64,000 nucleotides of DNA from Maratus speciosus (lineage: Eukaryota > Arthropoda > Arachnida > Araneae > Salticidae): positions 593,019,038 through 593,083,037 of the forward strand of contig OZ010786.1 of assembly GCA_963932465.1 (NCBI GenBank), written 5' to 3'. The notes beneath the pieces are model-generated. The model had not been told where the DNA came from. It made no database searches and saw only the letters and a program-made list of their open reading frames with translations. Position numbers and translations under genes: made by a program. This document shows positions 12,323 through 23,191 of this stretch, in pieces. Every line of letters starts with the position of its first letter. Position 1 is the stretch's first letter.

Positions 12323-12900
12323 AAAATCGAAATACATCCTGCTACAGTGCATACAGTTATAAATAGTCAGCATTTAAGCTGCTACTATCCTACCTTAATT
12401 GTTTAGTGCTGCCATCTACCGATAAATGAGCAGATTATTATTTCAATGACATTCAACATTTTCTTTTTTTATGCAATTTTCAATTTTAAAATAATAAGGA
12501 GGAGGGCAGAAGAGATATAATATGCCTAAAATATATAAATAAAGATAAATGATTTATTTTTAAATGCGGCACTTTAAATATGTTTTTCATATTGCTTGAA
12601 AATTAAGTCAACACTTGTATTTTTACCTGTTGCGTTAGATCGAGGTGTATAGTAAATTTTAGAAAAGTAAAATGAGCAGTTGGATTATATTTACACCAAT
12701 ACACCAATGCAGTTATTATTGAGTCCCTACAGAAGTCGTCTTGCTTCTGTTTATCTCAATCGAATTCTGAAAGGTCGAATTGTCAGAGTGCTACGATGAT
12801 TAAGCAGTAATGAATTCCTTTCGAATTCTGGAGCTTTGGGATGGTAGAAGTAGCCAGGGATCGTGGGGAAAGATGAAAAAAAGGCCCCAGAGCAATACAT
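12323..12900. other. No gene seen
   Basis: No recognised feature apart from an AT-rich background. Confidence 0.55.
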
Positions 12901-12904
12901 TACC

Positions 12905-13020
12905 CTCATAGCATGCATGGTCACAGTGACGTGGTTGTGACGTCACTGTGAGTCACTGTGGTCACGTCACATCTGTGACCGAAATGCCACCACTCAGTGA
13001 TGTCACATTGTGAATGAGAT
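12905..13020. repeat. GTCAC-rich repeat with CRE-like palindrome
   Basis: A short-period patchwork of GTCAC/GTGAC words, including one perfect TGACGTCA (12938-12945). Read in reverse, it resembles the larger cluster at 17165-17500, and both begin near a GCATG(CAT)GGT-type block. The two are probably oppositely oriented copies of one repeat. Confidence 0.55.
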
Positions 13021-14262
13021 GTGAACTTCTTAGAAAACTTTAAAAAATTACAAAAAATCTTCAAAACATGTTGTTACTGTAAAATTTTATTTTTCTGGCA
13101 ATAAAAAAGAATTGCTATGTCACTGCATGTAACGTAGGTCACGACATACTCACAAAAAAAAATGTAAAAAATTGTAACCCATATTGGAAATCACAGTGTG
13201 AGAAAAATATGAACTTCAAAAATCTTTGAAAATGAAGAGAAATGTTTTAAAAAGGCCCGCGTTACAGCGGCATAAGGAATGAAAATATATTAGTGGGTAG
13301 CAAGTAGTAAAATCAGACACGAAAAGATGGTGTGTGTGTGGGGGGGGGGGCATATAAAGGAAAATGCACGGTACAAGTATCAACAAACTAGATTTCCATG
13401 CTATATTTTATCAATTTGATATCTAAGAGTGTGAAAGTATACTTTTTTCCTGATTTCAATTTTATCTAGTATTGCAATTTAATATAATAATCCTTCTCTT
13501 ATTCTTAATATTATAAAAGTGTTTCTCGGAAAAATGGTACGTGCTGGAGCAATTTGGATAACATATTTAGAATTAGGAATATTAAATATATACACTTTAC
13601 ATATTTAGTTTGCAGGAAGGAAAATTTTTAATTTATTTTTACCGACCACTGGTATTCGAAACACTTTTGTGGCTTCAAACTAAAAAATTTCTATTATAGT
13701 TAAGTCTACAGCTTTTAATGAGCACGTAGAAAGAGTCTTCAGAGTTTAGTCATACATACATTTCTTGCTTTATAATTTGCATTCAAGTCATATTTTTTCC
13801 TGTTAGTATACCTATTTTAAGTAACTATTTTTTAAAAAAATTCTACTTCTTTCAGACTTTTAAAATAAAATTAGCATTTTCCGAATAAATAAAAATAATA
13901 CAAAATTTATGCAAAACCCATGATATAATTTATTATTCGTATTTCAAATTTGTGTTTTAGAGATATGACTCTAAAAAAAAAGTTATTTTACGAATTGTTT
14001 TATTTTACAGGAAATTAACATGAAAAGAATGACGATTGACAAAGAAATTTTTTTTATCCTCGATATTTATTTATATCTTTTTATTTTTTAGGAAAATATT
14101 TTGTATTTGTGTGAAACAATCTTTACTTAGAAAAAGGGAGGGGGGGGGGGGTTAAAACTGATAAAAAGAAAAGGTAAAATACATTGGAAAATTCTTCAAA
14201 TACAAAAATTTAAATACAGACAGTCTCATAAAATGATTGCACATATAAGTTCCATATCTGTT
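13021..14262. other. No gene seen
   Basis: AT-rich DNA with poly(G) runs at about 13338-13348 and 14142-14152. No gene or named element was recognised. Confidence 0.55.
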
Positions 14263-14358
14263 TATATAAAAGGAAATAAACTCACACCTGCCCCAAATCG
14301 TCTGCCACGATACCGCAGGGTAAACAGAGAACTTTTTGTTCTAACAGATGCGGTAAGT
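14263..14358 (+). promoter_or_regulatory. Candidate core promoter and first exon
   Basis: TATATAAAAGG (14263-14273) is a strong TATA match. About 80 bp downstream, ATGCG precedes GTAAGT (14353-14358), a consensus splice donor, after a stretch that is GC-richer than its flanks. The spacing would allow a short first exon. There is no initiator match, no downstream coding exon and no homology, so this rests on motifs alone. Confidence 0.2.
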
Positions 14359-15179
14359 TACTAGTCTAAAATGTAAGCTTTTGCGTGTGCTTTTTTTAAT
14401 GGAAGAAAAAGACGTCGCCATTTTCGGATACACACGGATATTAATAATTAATTTATGGAGCTCAAATAGTAAGTCTTATTTAATTTAAATTGTTTGTTCC
14501 TGTTTTGTATATTTGGTGAGATGAGTTAAATAGTTTTATATTATACCTATAGAAAGAGACTGTTCTGGGATTGTTTTTCAGATTAGAAATTAACATTATA
14601 CTGAATGGGAAATGCCGTTTTACATACTATAGTAGTGAAACTTTTGAACGACTTTTTTTCATTGCTAATAATATTTTAAATTATTATTTAAAATCCTAAA
14701 TCTTCATATCAATGTTTTCAGATTTAACATTTGCCAAAATTATAAAATAATAGGAATTCCTTGTAACATATGGAGAGATTTTTGAGAAATTGTTAAATCT
14801 AATAATACATTTAATTCATCTATTGTACTTTGTTGTTGTTTAATAGTACAATTATAAATACTAATTATATAGTGTTTTTCAAATTGGTATATTTATTTTT
14901 TTAAATTGTATGTAAGCACGTTTTTGCTGTTCGTGATTTTAATCAAACATTTAATTGTAGACATTCAGAATCAGTTATTAAATTTTCTTCGATTGTAAAC
15001 TCATTTTCTACGTTTTCGATACACGTTCGATACTTCGCATTAAAAAATAAAATATGACAATTAAGCATTGAAATAAAGTGTTTTTCATGCCTGAGAACAA
15101 GTTTATAGATTAAACTGCTTTACTATACTTTTTAAAATTTGATATTTATAACATTTATAAAAAAAATATTTATAATTTA
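14359..15179. other. No gene seen
   Basis: AT-rich sequence. If the preceding donor were real this would be intron, but nothing else supports it. Confidence 0.5.
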
Positions 15180-15890
15180 TGATATTTATAAAAGTTGATA
15201 TTGTACTATTCATTAGCGATAATTGCTGGAAATGCATTTTTAATTATAATATGCACTTTTATGATCCACTATATTTATGCATAGTATATGGTGTATATAA
15301 AAGCTATAATTCATATACAAGGCTACACAAAAGTATACGTAAGAGTTAAGGGGTATGGGCGCAAATTGCTTAAAGGTGTTTTTTAGATGAGTTATGGATT
15401 TTTATGTTGAACTGCATTTAATTTACTAAGAAATGTTTGTAGAATATGGATAAAATGATACACAGGGTCACGCAAGGAAATGGATATATGGCCGCCTATA
15501 AATTATAATTTCTGGAAATGTGATTTCAGCAGTTTTAAGAGTGTTTTAATTTGAATTAAATTTTAACTAAATAGTGGCGTGTAATAAAGATTCTAGGTAA
15601 ACTACAGGGTTGTACAAAAGTATTCAAGTATGTTTTTATATATTAGTATAAATTTTTGAATGAGAATTTCAACCTGTTATGCATTTTCTTGCTAAACTAA
15701 ATTTTCACATTATATACTAGTATATATCAACCTACAGATTAAATACAGGGCTATTCAAAAGAATTGGAAAACATATTTGGCTATGAACGGTAACTGCTGA
15801 AATCAGTTTTTCAAATGTTTTATGCGTTTTCTAAAATATTTGCTTAGTTATCTTATTTACGTTATTTCCTTAAATTACGATGTCTAGTTA
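15180..15890 (+). repeat. About 141-bp tandem repeat, 5 units
   Basis: A block of the form ACAGGGT-N4-CAAAAG recurs at about 15322, 15464, 15604 and 15746, a period of 140-142 bp. A second block (AATTGCTGGAAATG-like) recurs at about 15224, 15364, 15508, 15648 and 15788 with the same spacing. Units are strongly diverged, so the array is old. No coding sequence. Confidence 0.7.
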
Positions 15891-16395
15891 AAGCATTCAG
15901 GAAGCGTTGGAAAGTGCTTTATAATCTATGCTTAACGCATGATTTTTCTTACTTGTTTTTTCTATTTCCCAGATCAGTCATTTCCTATAAATCATACCAA
16001 ATCTATTTGGCTCATATTAACAAAATACAATATACACGGGAATAAAAAATTTAAATAAATATGGCTTATCTTATTCTTCTTTAAATGGGAAATGTATTAA
16101 TATCCGTTAGACTCCATGTTCGTATTTAATAAAATAATAACAAATCACAACACACAAAACATTCTTAATATAAAGCTTGAACTCAAGATCAAGCTCAGAA
16201 CTTAATAAAAAAGGATGCCAGTTGATAAGCATTGTTTTTTTTAGTGTAAAAATTAAAAGTATTTTAGAAGAATAGGACTCCAAAATAGCGATACATTGCT
16301 AAAAAGTACGGTAAAAAGATAATATAGTATATTTCAAACAAAACTTTACTTTAAAATTCATCACAGTGTTTATAACAAGAATCATCACAGTATTA
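15891..16395. other. No gene seen
   Basis: AT-rich DNA leading into the palindrome. No feature was recognised. Confidence 0.55.
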
Positions 16396-16513
16396 ATGCT
16401 TAGAAATTTTTCCAGAGAGAAACATTCGCCTTGCAAACAATATTTCAAATGGAAATCAAATTTCAAATTGATTGCTTAAAAGGCGCAAAAGCCAACATAG
16501 TGAAAAAAATTCC

Positions 16514-16585
16514 ATAACGGTACTTGAATCCGGGCCATCAGTATAGCGCACTGACATTCTACTGACTAAACCACATGGAACGAGA
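16514..16585 (-). other. tRNA-like module, left arm
   Basis: The minus strand has the A-box-like TGGTTTAGTCAG (plus 16562-16573) and a B-box-like GGATTCAAG (plus about 16524-16532). It is the inverted, more decayed counterpart of 17034-17103. Confidence 0.45.
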
Positions 16586-17033
16586 CCCAGCCTGGAAAAT
16601 TTCTTACTAGTACATGTTGGCAAGGCTACAAACGCAGCACAAGATGGAATATTTATCATGAGCCACCGACATGGGGCAAACACGAAACTTAATTAAATCC
16701 AGCAGCGATTCAAACTATATGAATACTTGGAAATTTTTCCAGAGAGAAACATTCGCCTTGCATACAATATTTCAAATGAAAATCAAATTTCAAATTAAAA
16801 TTGCATTTTAAGCAATTAATTTGAAATTCGATTTTTATTTGAAATATTGTATGCAAGGCGAATGGTTCTCTATGGAAAAAATTCCAAGTATTTATATAGT
16901 TTCAATCGATGCTGGATTTAATTAAGTTTCGTGTTTACCCGATGTTGGCGGCTCACGATAAATATTCCATCTTGTGCTGCGTTTGTAGCCTTGCCAACAT
17001 GTACTAGTAAGAAATTTTCCAGGCTGGGTCTCG

Positions 17034-17103
17034 TTCCATGTGGTTTAGTCGGTAGACTGTCAGTGCGCTACACTGATGGCCCGGATTCGAGTCCCAGCTT
17101 GGA
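17034..17103 (+). other. tRNA-like module, right arm
   Basis: The A box TGGTTTAGTCGG (17041-17052) and B box GGATTCGAGTCC (17083-17094) are both present. A cloverleaf is partly drawable. The acceptor pairs at 6 of 7 positions and the anticodon stem TCAGT/ACTGA is perfect around the loop GCGCTAC, where the usual U33 is a C. The T stem pairs at only 3 of 5. It is probably a tRNA-derived SINE head, not a functional tRNA. Confidence 0.5.
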
Positions 17104-17164
17104 ATCTTTTTCTCTATGTTGGCCTTTGCCCTTTTAAGCAATTAATTTGAAATTTGATTTTCAT

Positions 17165-17500
17165 TTGAAATCATCACATTGTTTATGACAAGTTCGTCAC
17201 AAATGACACATATTTCACAAATTAGTCACAGTGTGACGTCAAAGCATTGTCGCTGTTGTCACAGGTTAGTCACAAAGTTAATGCCAAAATAGTCACAAAT
17301 GACACACTTTTCACAAATTTGTCACACCGTGACTTCACAGAGTGGTCACAATGTGACGTCACAAACGACCTCTAAAACGGCCATAACGACCTCGCATTCT
17401 AGTCACTATGACGTCACATCGACGTCACGTGACGTCACATCGACGGTCACAAAATCACAGTGTGACTTCACAACGACGTCGCCGTGACGTCACCATGCCT
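17165..17500. repeat. GTCACA array with five perfect TGACGTCA sites
   Basis: Degenerate short-period repeats of GTCACA/TGACGTCA. Perfect TGACGTCA palindromes lie at 17234, 17354, 17409, 17430 and 17485. TGACGTCA is the full cAMP-response element recognised by CREB/ATF bZIP dimers. Whether this is a regulatory cluster or just satellite composition cannot be told from sequence. It directly follows the tRNA palindrome. Confidence 0.65.
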
Positions 17501-17503
17501 TAC

Positions 17504-17540
17504 GGGTATATATATATATATATATATCTATATACCTATA

Positions 17541-17580
<40 letters not shown>
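17504..17580. repeat. (TA)n microsatellite
   Basis: Interrupted TA dinucleotide tract. Confidence 0.9.
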
Positions 17581-17583
<3 letters not shown>

Positions 17584-17781
17584 TAGTTAAATCAAAATGA
17601 TAAAGATAGGAATCGAAAAAGTTAATAAAATAGAAGTTAGCATGGATTATATTTAATGCGATTTTAATAAATATGCCTTTTATTAATTTTCTATGTGTAA
17701 TTTTTCCCTCTTTAATTTTAAAAGTTTAACTTACTGTTTCGAAAAAATGTATGCTGATACACAAAGAGCCCTTTATTACTG

Positions 17782-17992
17782 TTAACCCTTTGAGGCGCGA
17801 TGGGATATATCTTATCCCACCTACAATTAATGAAGATTTGCACCAGAAAAATTTTATAAAATTTTACTTTTCTAAATTTGGTAGAATAAAATCGTAAAAT
17901 TGCTTTTACTTATTTTGCAACACATCGGTTTGCAGATTCCGGTATGAATTTGGAATTACACAAACGCAATTACCTGCCCCTTAAGGGGTTAA
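17782..17992 (+). mobile_element. 210-bp TTAA family, copy at 17.8 kb
   Basis: TTAA at 17782-17785 and 17989-17992, with ends CCCTTTGAGG and CCTTAAGGGG. It has an internal short palindrome GGGATATATCTTATCCCA just inside the left end. Family relatives are at 29633, 31071, 51992, 61260 and 63514. No coding capacity. piggyBac-type MITE by ends and TTAA. Confidence 0.85.
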
Positions 17993-18524
17993 TCAATAGC
18001 TAATTCCTAAATTAATTTTAGAGGTGGGGTTCCAGTTGCAAAAATGTATCAAGTGTTGTTCTTTATCATATGAAAATATATTTTGCATCTTTTAAATTTA
18101 AAAACGATCTAACAAAAATTAACAGGAGAACGAACACAGGAGATTTCACAGATTTTTGTTGTTGTTGTTAAGCCGAAGGAAGACGTTTCTATTTGTGAAT
18201 AAGCAGAGTAACTCGATAAGCTGTTGACATCGGTAACGATCGCTGATTGGCTTAGAAGCTATAATCGTCTCCGCGATATACATGTCTGAAATATGTTACC
18301 GGGATCCAGGTCATCTTTCCCACTTAAGGGGCCGATTGCGGACCACCTGCAGGGGATTCCGGGAAGAATAAAGTTAAAGGGGAAAATAAGAAAATAATTC
18401 TTAATGACAGTTTTGGATTGTCGAGTAGTAAAATCTTCAAAACAATTTTTACAAGTTGTCAATCTACCAATCACTATCAAGAAGTTTCCTTAAAGGACTT
18501 ATGTTATTTATTTAAAAACAAGTT
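17993..18524. other. No clear gene; possible upstream part of Penelope remnant
   Basis: No domain was recognised. It may include decayed sequence of the Penelope-like element whose C-terminus follows. Confidence 0.35.
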
Positions 18525-18647
18525 GTTCCGTTTAATGCTGTTATTCGTGAATCTTTAGAGATTCGTCTAAGGAACCAAAAAACTTGTAACGATAATGTTT
18601 CCTTTCTCATTTCTGAAATCTGGCTTTCTATTTCGAAAGATCTATGA
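18525..18647 (+). pseudogene. Penelope-like element, C-terminal ORF fragment
   Basis: A 40-codon open stretch ending in TGA. It contains VIRESLEIRL, then NDN and SEIWLSI, a spacing like the tail of Penelope-like element ORFs after the GIY-YIG endonuclease (IRE-x-I-E-I ... N ... L-x-x-x-W). The catalytic GIY-YIG residues and the reverse transcriptase are not visible upstream, so only the 3' tail survives. The call is supported by the hammerhead-like motif about 190 bp downstream, a known feature of these elements. The motif match is short and a database comparison could overturn it. Confidence 0.45.
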
Positions 18648-18838
18648 AATTTCCATGTTTTTTTCCAGCCCTTCATACTTCGTTTTTTATTTTTACTTTG
18701 AATAACAGATGGCGCCACTGAGTTGTTTTTAAGGATTTAGGAATTTTCCGTTGAACTTTTTCCTAGTTTGAATTTGATTTTTAAGATATAGCATATAAAG
18801 TGTTTCTGCCGATTTGTATTTTAGAAAATTTTAATCCT

Positions 18839-18872
18839 AATGAAGATTTTAAAGATTAAACCGAAACGTTGA
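18839..18872 (+). ncRNA. Hammerhead-ribozyme-like motif (decayed)
   Basis: The order ATGAAGA, a potential short stem (TTTAA / TTAAA around AGA), then CGAAACG reproduces the hammerhead core order CUGANGA - stem II - GAAA found in Penelope-like elements. The first core base is A, not C, so self-cleavage is doubtful. Confidence 0.4.
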
Positions 18873-19341
18873 GATTTTTTATTCATATGTTTATTTTACA
18901 TCATCTTTTAATTTGTGAATAAAGTGTACGTTGGTTAGCAGCACCTATTTTGTTTACTATTGTCATGATTTACCTAAAATATCTCTTAACAAAGCAAGAA
19001 ATTAAACTACTACACGAGGGGTTTAAAAATCTAGGCGACATCGGGCAGTCTGTTACCATTACATTTCACTCGTTTTTTTTTTCATCTAATATTTTGTCTA
19101 ATTGTTTTGTAAGAAATCTAATAAAATGTAAGCGAAGAAAAGTAATAAATTTTAGTGGTGAGAGACTGCCCGCTGGCGCATAGATATTTACACCCCTGGA
19201 TATACTCTTATGTTAAGAATGAAGATAAAGGAAAATATATTTAGACAATTCTGGTATGACGATTTCGGATTATCTGTAGCGTCACACTCATTCCTTTTTT
19301 GTTGGGCAGGAGGGCATATGTCTATTGTTGAAATTTAAATA
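18873..19341. other. No gene seen
   Basis: Contains an AATAAA at about 18918 that could end the Penelope remnant. The short ORF 18950-19183 has no recognisable domain. Confidence 0.5.
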
Positions 19342-20357
19342 CAGTAGTACCCCTCTAATCCAAAGTGATTGGGACCTGGGCCGGTTCGGAGTACAAAAAA
19401 TTCGGATTACCCAAAATTCTGATTTAAAAAAAAAAAAAAATGCGTGCTAAAAATATGTAGTTGTAAGTGCTCAGTAGTATAGTAAACATCTTTTAATCCG
19501 TTATCGTAAGGTCCGGTATACTGGATAATTCGGCATGACTTTAGGAAACAAAATAATAATCCTTGTTTAATCACTCCTGATGTTTATAATAATCCAATGG
19601 AACATCAGAAAGAGGAATTACGTAAGAACCCAATAAAAACGATTCAAAATCGCGAATCTGTAAATAGCTCAGTCACCTCGTCAAGGAGGGAGGATAAAAA
19701 AATATTTCTGCAGATAATTTTCGAAATCAAACTGTTGAAAGGAAAAATAAATTTTTATCACCTGAATTAAATACTTTCTGCATTTTAGAAAACAATTTTA
19801 TAGTGACTAGCAAACAAACTGAAATTCGAGAATTTTTTTTTTTATTAAGATGGCTTCTAAGAGTAGGCGTACAGTGCATGTTTTCATTTTATATTCGTGT
19901 AAATATGTTGTACTTTATTTTATTGAGTATTTTTTTTATTCTATTCAAGCTGTCTAACCCCTTCGGAACGAGCGTCTTTTACAGATTTTTTTTTTATCTT
20001 TTATCACCGGTTTTTTAAAACAGAAAATTTTGCCTAATTGAATCGGGAAAATGCTCGGATTAAACAAGGCAAAATTACAATAAAAATTTACTGGTGAGAA
20101 TAATCACGGACTCTGAGCGCCTTACGCGACACGCATACCGGCCGCTCGGCCCCAAGGAATTAAAGAATCAAAAACTTGCTTTACTGTCATTTTTTTTGTT
20201 TAATTCTAACTTCTAAAAGTTTTTTATGACAATCATCCGTGACAATAATTCGGAAAATTTCGTAAGTTAATCTTTTCAGTTAATCTGTTCACGTATAATT
20301 TTCGAAAATAAAATCGGTTCGGATTAACTGGAATTTCGCATTAGCGGGGTTCAATTG
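19342..20357 (+). mobile_element. pogo/Tigger-like element, internally deleted
   Basis: The left end CAGTAGTACCCCTCTAATCC and right end CGCATTAGCGGGGTTCAATTG form the CAG...CCCC...TAATSCG inverted repeat typical of pogo/Tigger elements, with TA duplications at 19340-19341 and 20358-20359. At about 1 kb, and with a TTAA MITE nested inside, it is too short to encode a full transposase. A stretch starting MTSKQTEIREFF (19803) could be a relic of the transposase C-terminus, but this is weak. Confidence 0.7.
19954..20163 (-). mobile_element. 'GGGGACGAG' TTAA family, nested in Tigger
   Basis: Reverse-oriented copy of the family at 26401-26608 and 62979-63186. Boundaries are CTAA (19954-19957, one change from TTAA) and TTAA (20160-20163), with ends CCCCTTCGGAACGAGCG and CGGCCCCAAGGAA. 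It lies inside the pogo-like element, so it inserted later. Confidence 0.75.
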
Positions 20358-20742
20358 TATGTTCAATTTTAAAGTATGATATTGTATAAAACAACAAAAC
20401 ACAAATGAATTCATAGTAAAACTACATAAATCTTCTGCATAGTTTTAAATGAATTTTAAATAATGACTTAGAAATGTATAAATCTCACTACATTACAGAA
20501 TGGCATTTAAAAGCGATTTAAAAATGTAAAAACAACAAATTATAATATTCATTTCCAAAACACATATAATACGAGAGTATAGTAATAGTATACCTGCCAA
20601 TTTCCCCTTCATTTTAGTACCACTATGACTGAACAAAAGTATTCCCTTTTCTTAAATAACATCAAAAGTAATATTGAGAGTTAATGGTTTTCAAACACTG
20701 GAGACTTGTGAGGTATAAATTAGTAAGAGAAAGTTTTCTGTT
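20358..20742. other. No gene seen
   Basis: AT-rich DNA between the pogo-like element and the satellite. Confidence 0.55.
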
Positions 20743-22028
20743 ATTCTTTTAACGCATCTAAGAAAAACTCTTTTTAAAAGTTTTCACATTTTCGGTGTAG
20801 AGAATTGTATTTTTAACTTTAGAAGTTTTAAAATTTCAAAAATATCTGTAAGCAATAACATGATCAGTCGTAATCCATACTAACAATTTCCTTCAACAAA
20901 GCAATTAATTAAATGTACATACCACGTATTTCGTTTCACTAGCTTCCACTTTCAGAATATCAAGCAATGCGAGAAGAATTCCCTATGAAGTAAAATCCTT
21001 TCTTACGTATGTCAGAATCATGACCGAAGAGAAAATATTTAGAGAATTTTTACCAGACTGTTACGGATTCTTCCTAGCATTATACTTTAGAACAAAATGA
21101 CATGTTTGTGTTTGGAATTATACACTACAAAATAATTTTGTCACGTTATTTTTAACCTTTGAGCATTTTAAAGTTTCAGAACTATCTCTTAGTAATAGCA
21201 TGATGCCACATAATTCATACTAATAAATTCTTTTAACAAAGCAATAAGTTAAATGTCCGTACAAATCGTGTTTCCTTTCATTCACTTCCAGTTCCAAAAT
21301 GTCAAGTAATGTGACAAGGAATCCCTATGAAAGAAAATCCTTTCTTACGTATTTCAGACTTATGAATAAAGGAAAAACATTTAGCATTCTTTTAACGCAT
21401 CTAAGAAAAACTCTTTTTAAAAGTTTTCACATTTTCGGTGTAGAGAATTGTATTTTTAACTTTAGAAGTTTTAAAATTTCAAAAATATCTGTAAGCAATA
21501 ACATGATCAGTCGTAATCCATACTAACAATTTCCTTCAACAAAGCAATTAATTAAATGTACATACCACGTATTTCGTTTCACTAGCTTCCACTTTCAGAA
21601 TATCAAGCAATGCGAGAAGAATTCCCTATGAAGTAAAATCCTTTCTTACGTATGTCAGAATCATGACCGAAGAGAAAATATTTAGAGAATTTTTACCAGA
21701 CTGTTACGGATTCTTCCTAGCATTATACTTTAGAACAAAATGACATGTTTGTGTTTGGAATTATACACTACAAAATAATTTTGTCACGTTATTTTTAACC
21801 TTTGAGCATTTTAAAGTTTCAGAACTATCTCTTAGTAATAGCATGATGCCACATAATTCATACTAATAAATTCTTTTAACAAAGCAATAAGTTAAATGTC
21901 CGTACAAATCGTGTTTCCTTTCATTCACTTCCAGTTCCAAAATGTCAAGTAATGTGACAAGGAATCCCTATGAAAGAAAATCCTTTCTTACGTATTTCAG
22001 ACTTATGAATAAAGGAAAAACATTTAGC
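20743..22028. repeat. Near-identical 643-bp tandem duplication
   Basis: 20743-21385 and 21386-22028 look identical by eye and are offset by 643 bp, about two monomers. All other monomers are clearly diverged from each other. It is a very recent unequal exchange or an assembly duplication. Confidence 0.85.
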
Positions 22029-22349
22029 ATTTTTTTATTAAATTGTGTGGTATTGTTCCTAGCATTCTACTTTAGAGCAAAAAGACATGTTTCTGTTGGG
22101 AGTAATCCACTACAAGACAATTCCACCACGTTATTTTTAATACTTTAAATCTCTTAAAATTTCAAAACTATCTCTTAGTAATAGCATGACGAGACATTAT
22201 TCATATTAATATTTGTTTAGCAATGCAGAAAATTAATGGCCCAAACAAAACGTGTTTCGCTTCATTTACTTCCACTACCAGAATGTCAAGTAATGTGAAA
22301 AGGAATCTCTAAGAAATGAAATCCTTTATTATATATTCTAGATTCATGA

Positions 22350-22868
22350 TTAACCCTTAAATGCCGGGTGTTGCTTTTCGGCAACATACACAATTTAGGC
22401 TCTAAAATACTATTAGAATAATATTGGAGCTATAATGCTTAATGTTGCCAATAAAATACATTTTGAAAATATTATTAAATTGATTTTCAATATGTAGATG
22501 ACAACACTTGTGCTGTTTAAGAATAAAGATAGATTTATTTTTTCAATTGTTGCTACTTGTTCTTTTTGTTTTGTTTGGAAGCTTGCGAAATACCCTATTT
22601 TGTTCTGCAGTGAGCAAGTAAAATTTATTTCTTATTATAGTTCCTGAAATTCTTGTGTGTTTAATATTATATAATTTTATCAAGGAAAATTATTTTTTCA
22701 ATTAAAGACCAGTACTGCTGATTAGTAATAAACTGTTTTTTAGCCGTAAACCATACTTAAAACAAAATATGATTTTTTTAAGTATTTTTTCCCATGATTT
22801 ATTTAAAAAATGAAAGCCGAAAAACATTATTGCAATGATTTTTGAAAAATCAGGCATTTAAGAATTAA
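22350..22868 (+). mobile_element. TTAA element, 'AAATGCC' family, copy 2
   Basis: TTAA at 22350-22353 and 22865-22868. The ends are CCCTTAAATGCC and GGCATTTAAGAA, and the core is 511 bp. It splits a satellite monomer exactly at GATTCATGA|TTAA. The undisturbed TTAA is at 23206-23209 in the next monomer. Homologous to 6934-7397. No conserved ORF. Confidence 0.9.
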
Positions 22869-23191
22869 AAGGAAAATATTTAGAAAATTTTAATAAAATT
22901 GTGCGGTATTGCTCCTAGTATTGCACTTTACATTGAAACGACATGTTTGTGTTGGGAATAATACACTATAAACGAATTCTATTACGTTATTTTTCACCTT
23001 TGAAGATTTTAAAGTTTCAAACCTGTATCTTAGTAATAATATGATGAGACATAATTCATATTAATATATTTTTTAGCAAAGCAGTAAATTAACTGGCCAA
23101 ACAAAACGTGTTTCTCTTCATTCACTTCCAGTTCCAGAATGTGAAGTAATGTGTAAAGGAATCCCTAAGAAAGAAAATTCTTTATTATATA

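Larger units (their letters stand above)
16396..17172. repeat. Palindrome with inverted tRNA-like modules
   Basis: The layout is R1, tRNA-like(-), R2, centre near 16810, R2', tRNA-like(+), R1'. R blocks share CATTCGCCTTGCA and ATTTCAAATG. The arms match closely over about 380 bp each. The ORFs at 16456-16683 (-) and 16931-17137 (+) are the same sequence read from each arm and are not genes. Confidence 0.8.

Noticed and set aside
16456..17137. Two ORFs of 75 and 68 codons with near-identical products
   Set aside because: Opposite arms of the tRNA-bearing palindrome. The sequence includes tRNA-like A and B boxes, so coding is unlikely.
17299..17487. Ser/Thr-rich 62-codon ORF
   Set aside because: It is a translation of the GTCACA repeat and reflects composition, not a protein.
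18512..18718. 68-codon minus-strand ORF
   Set aside because: It overlaps the plus-strand Penelope-like tail, which has the better motif support.
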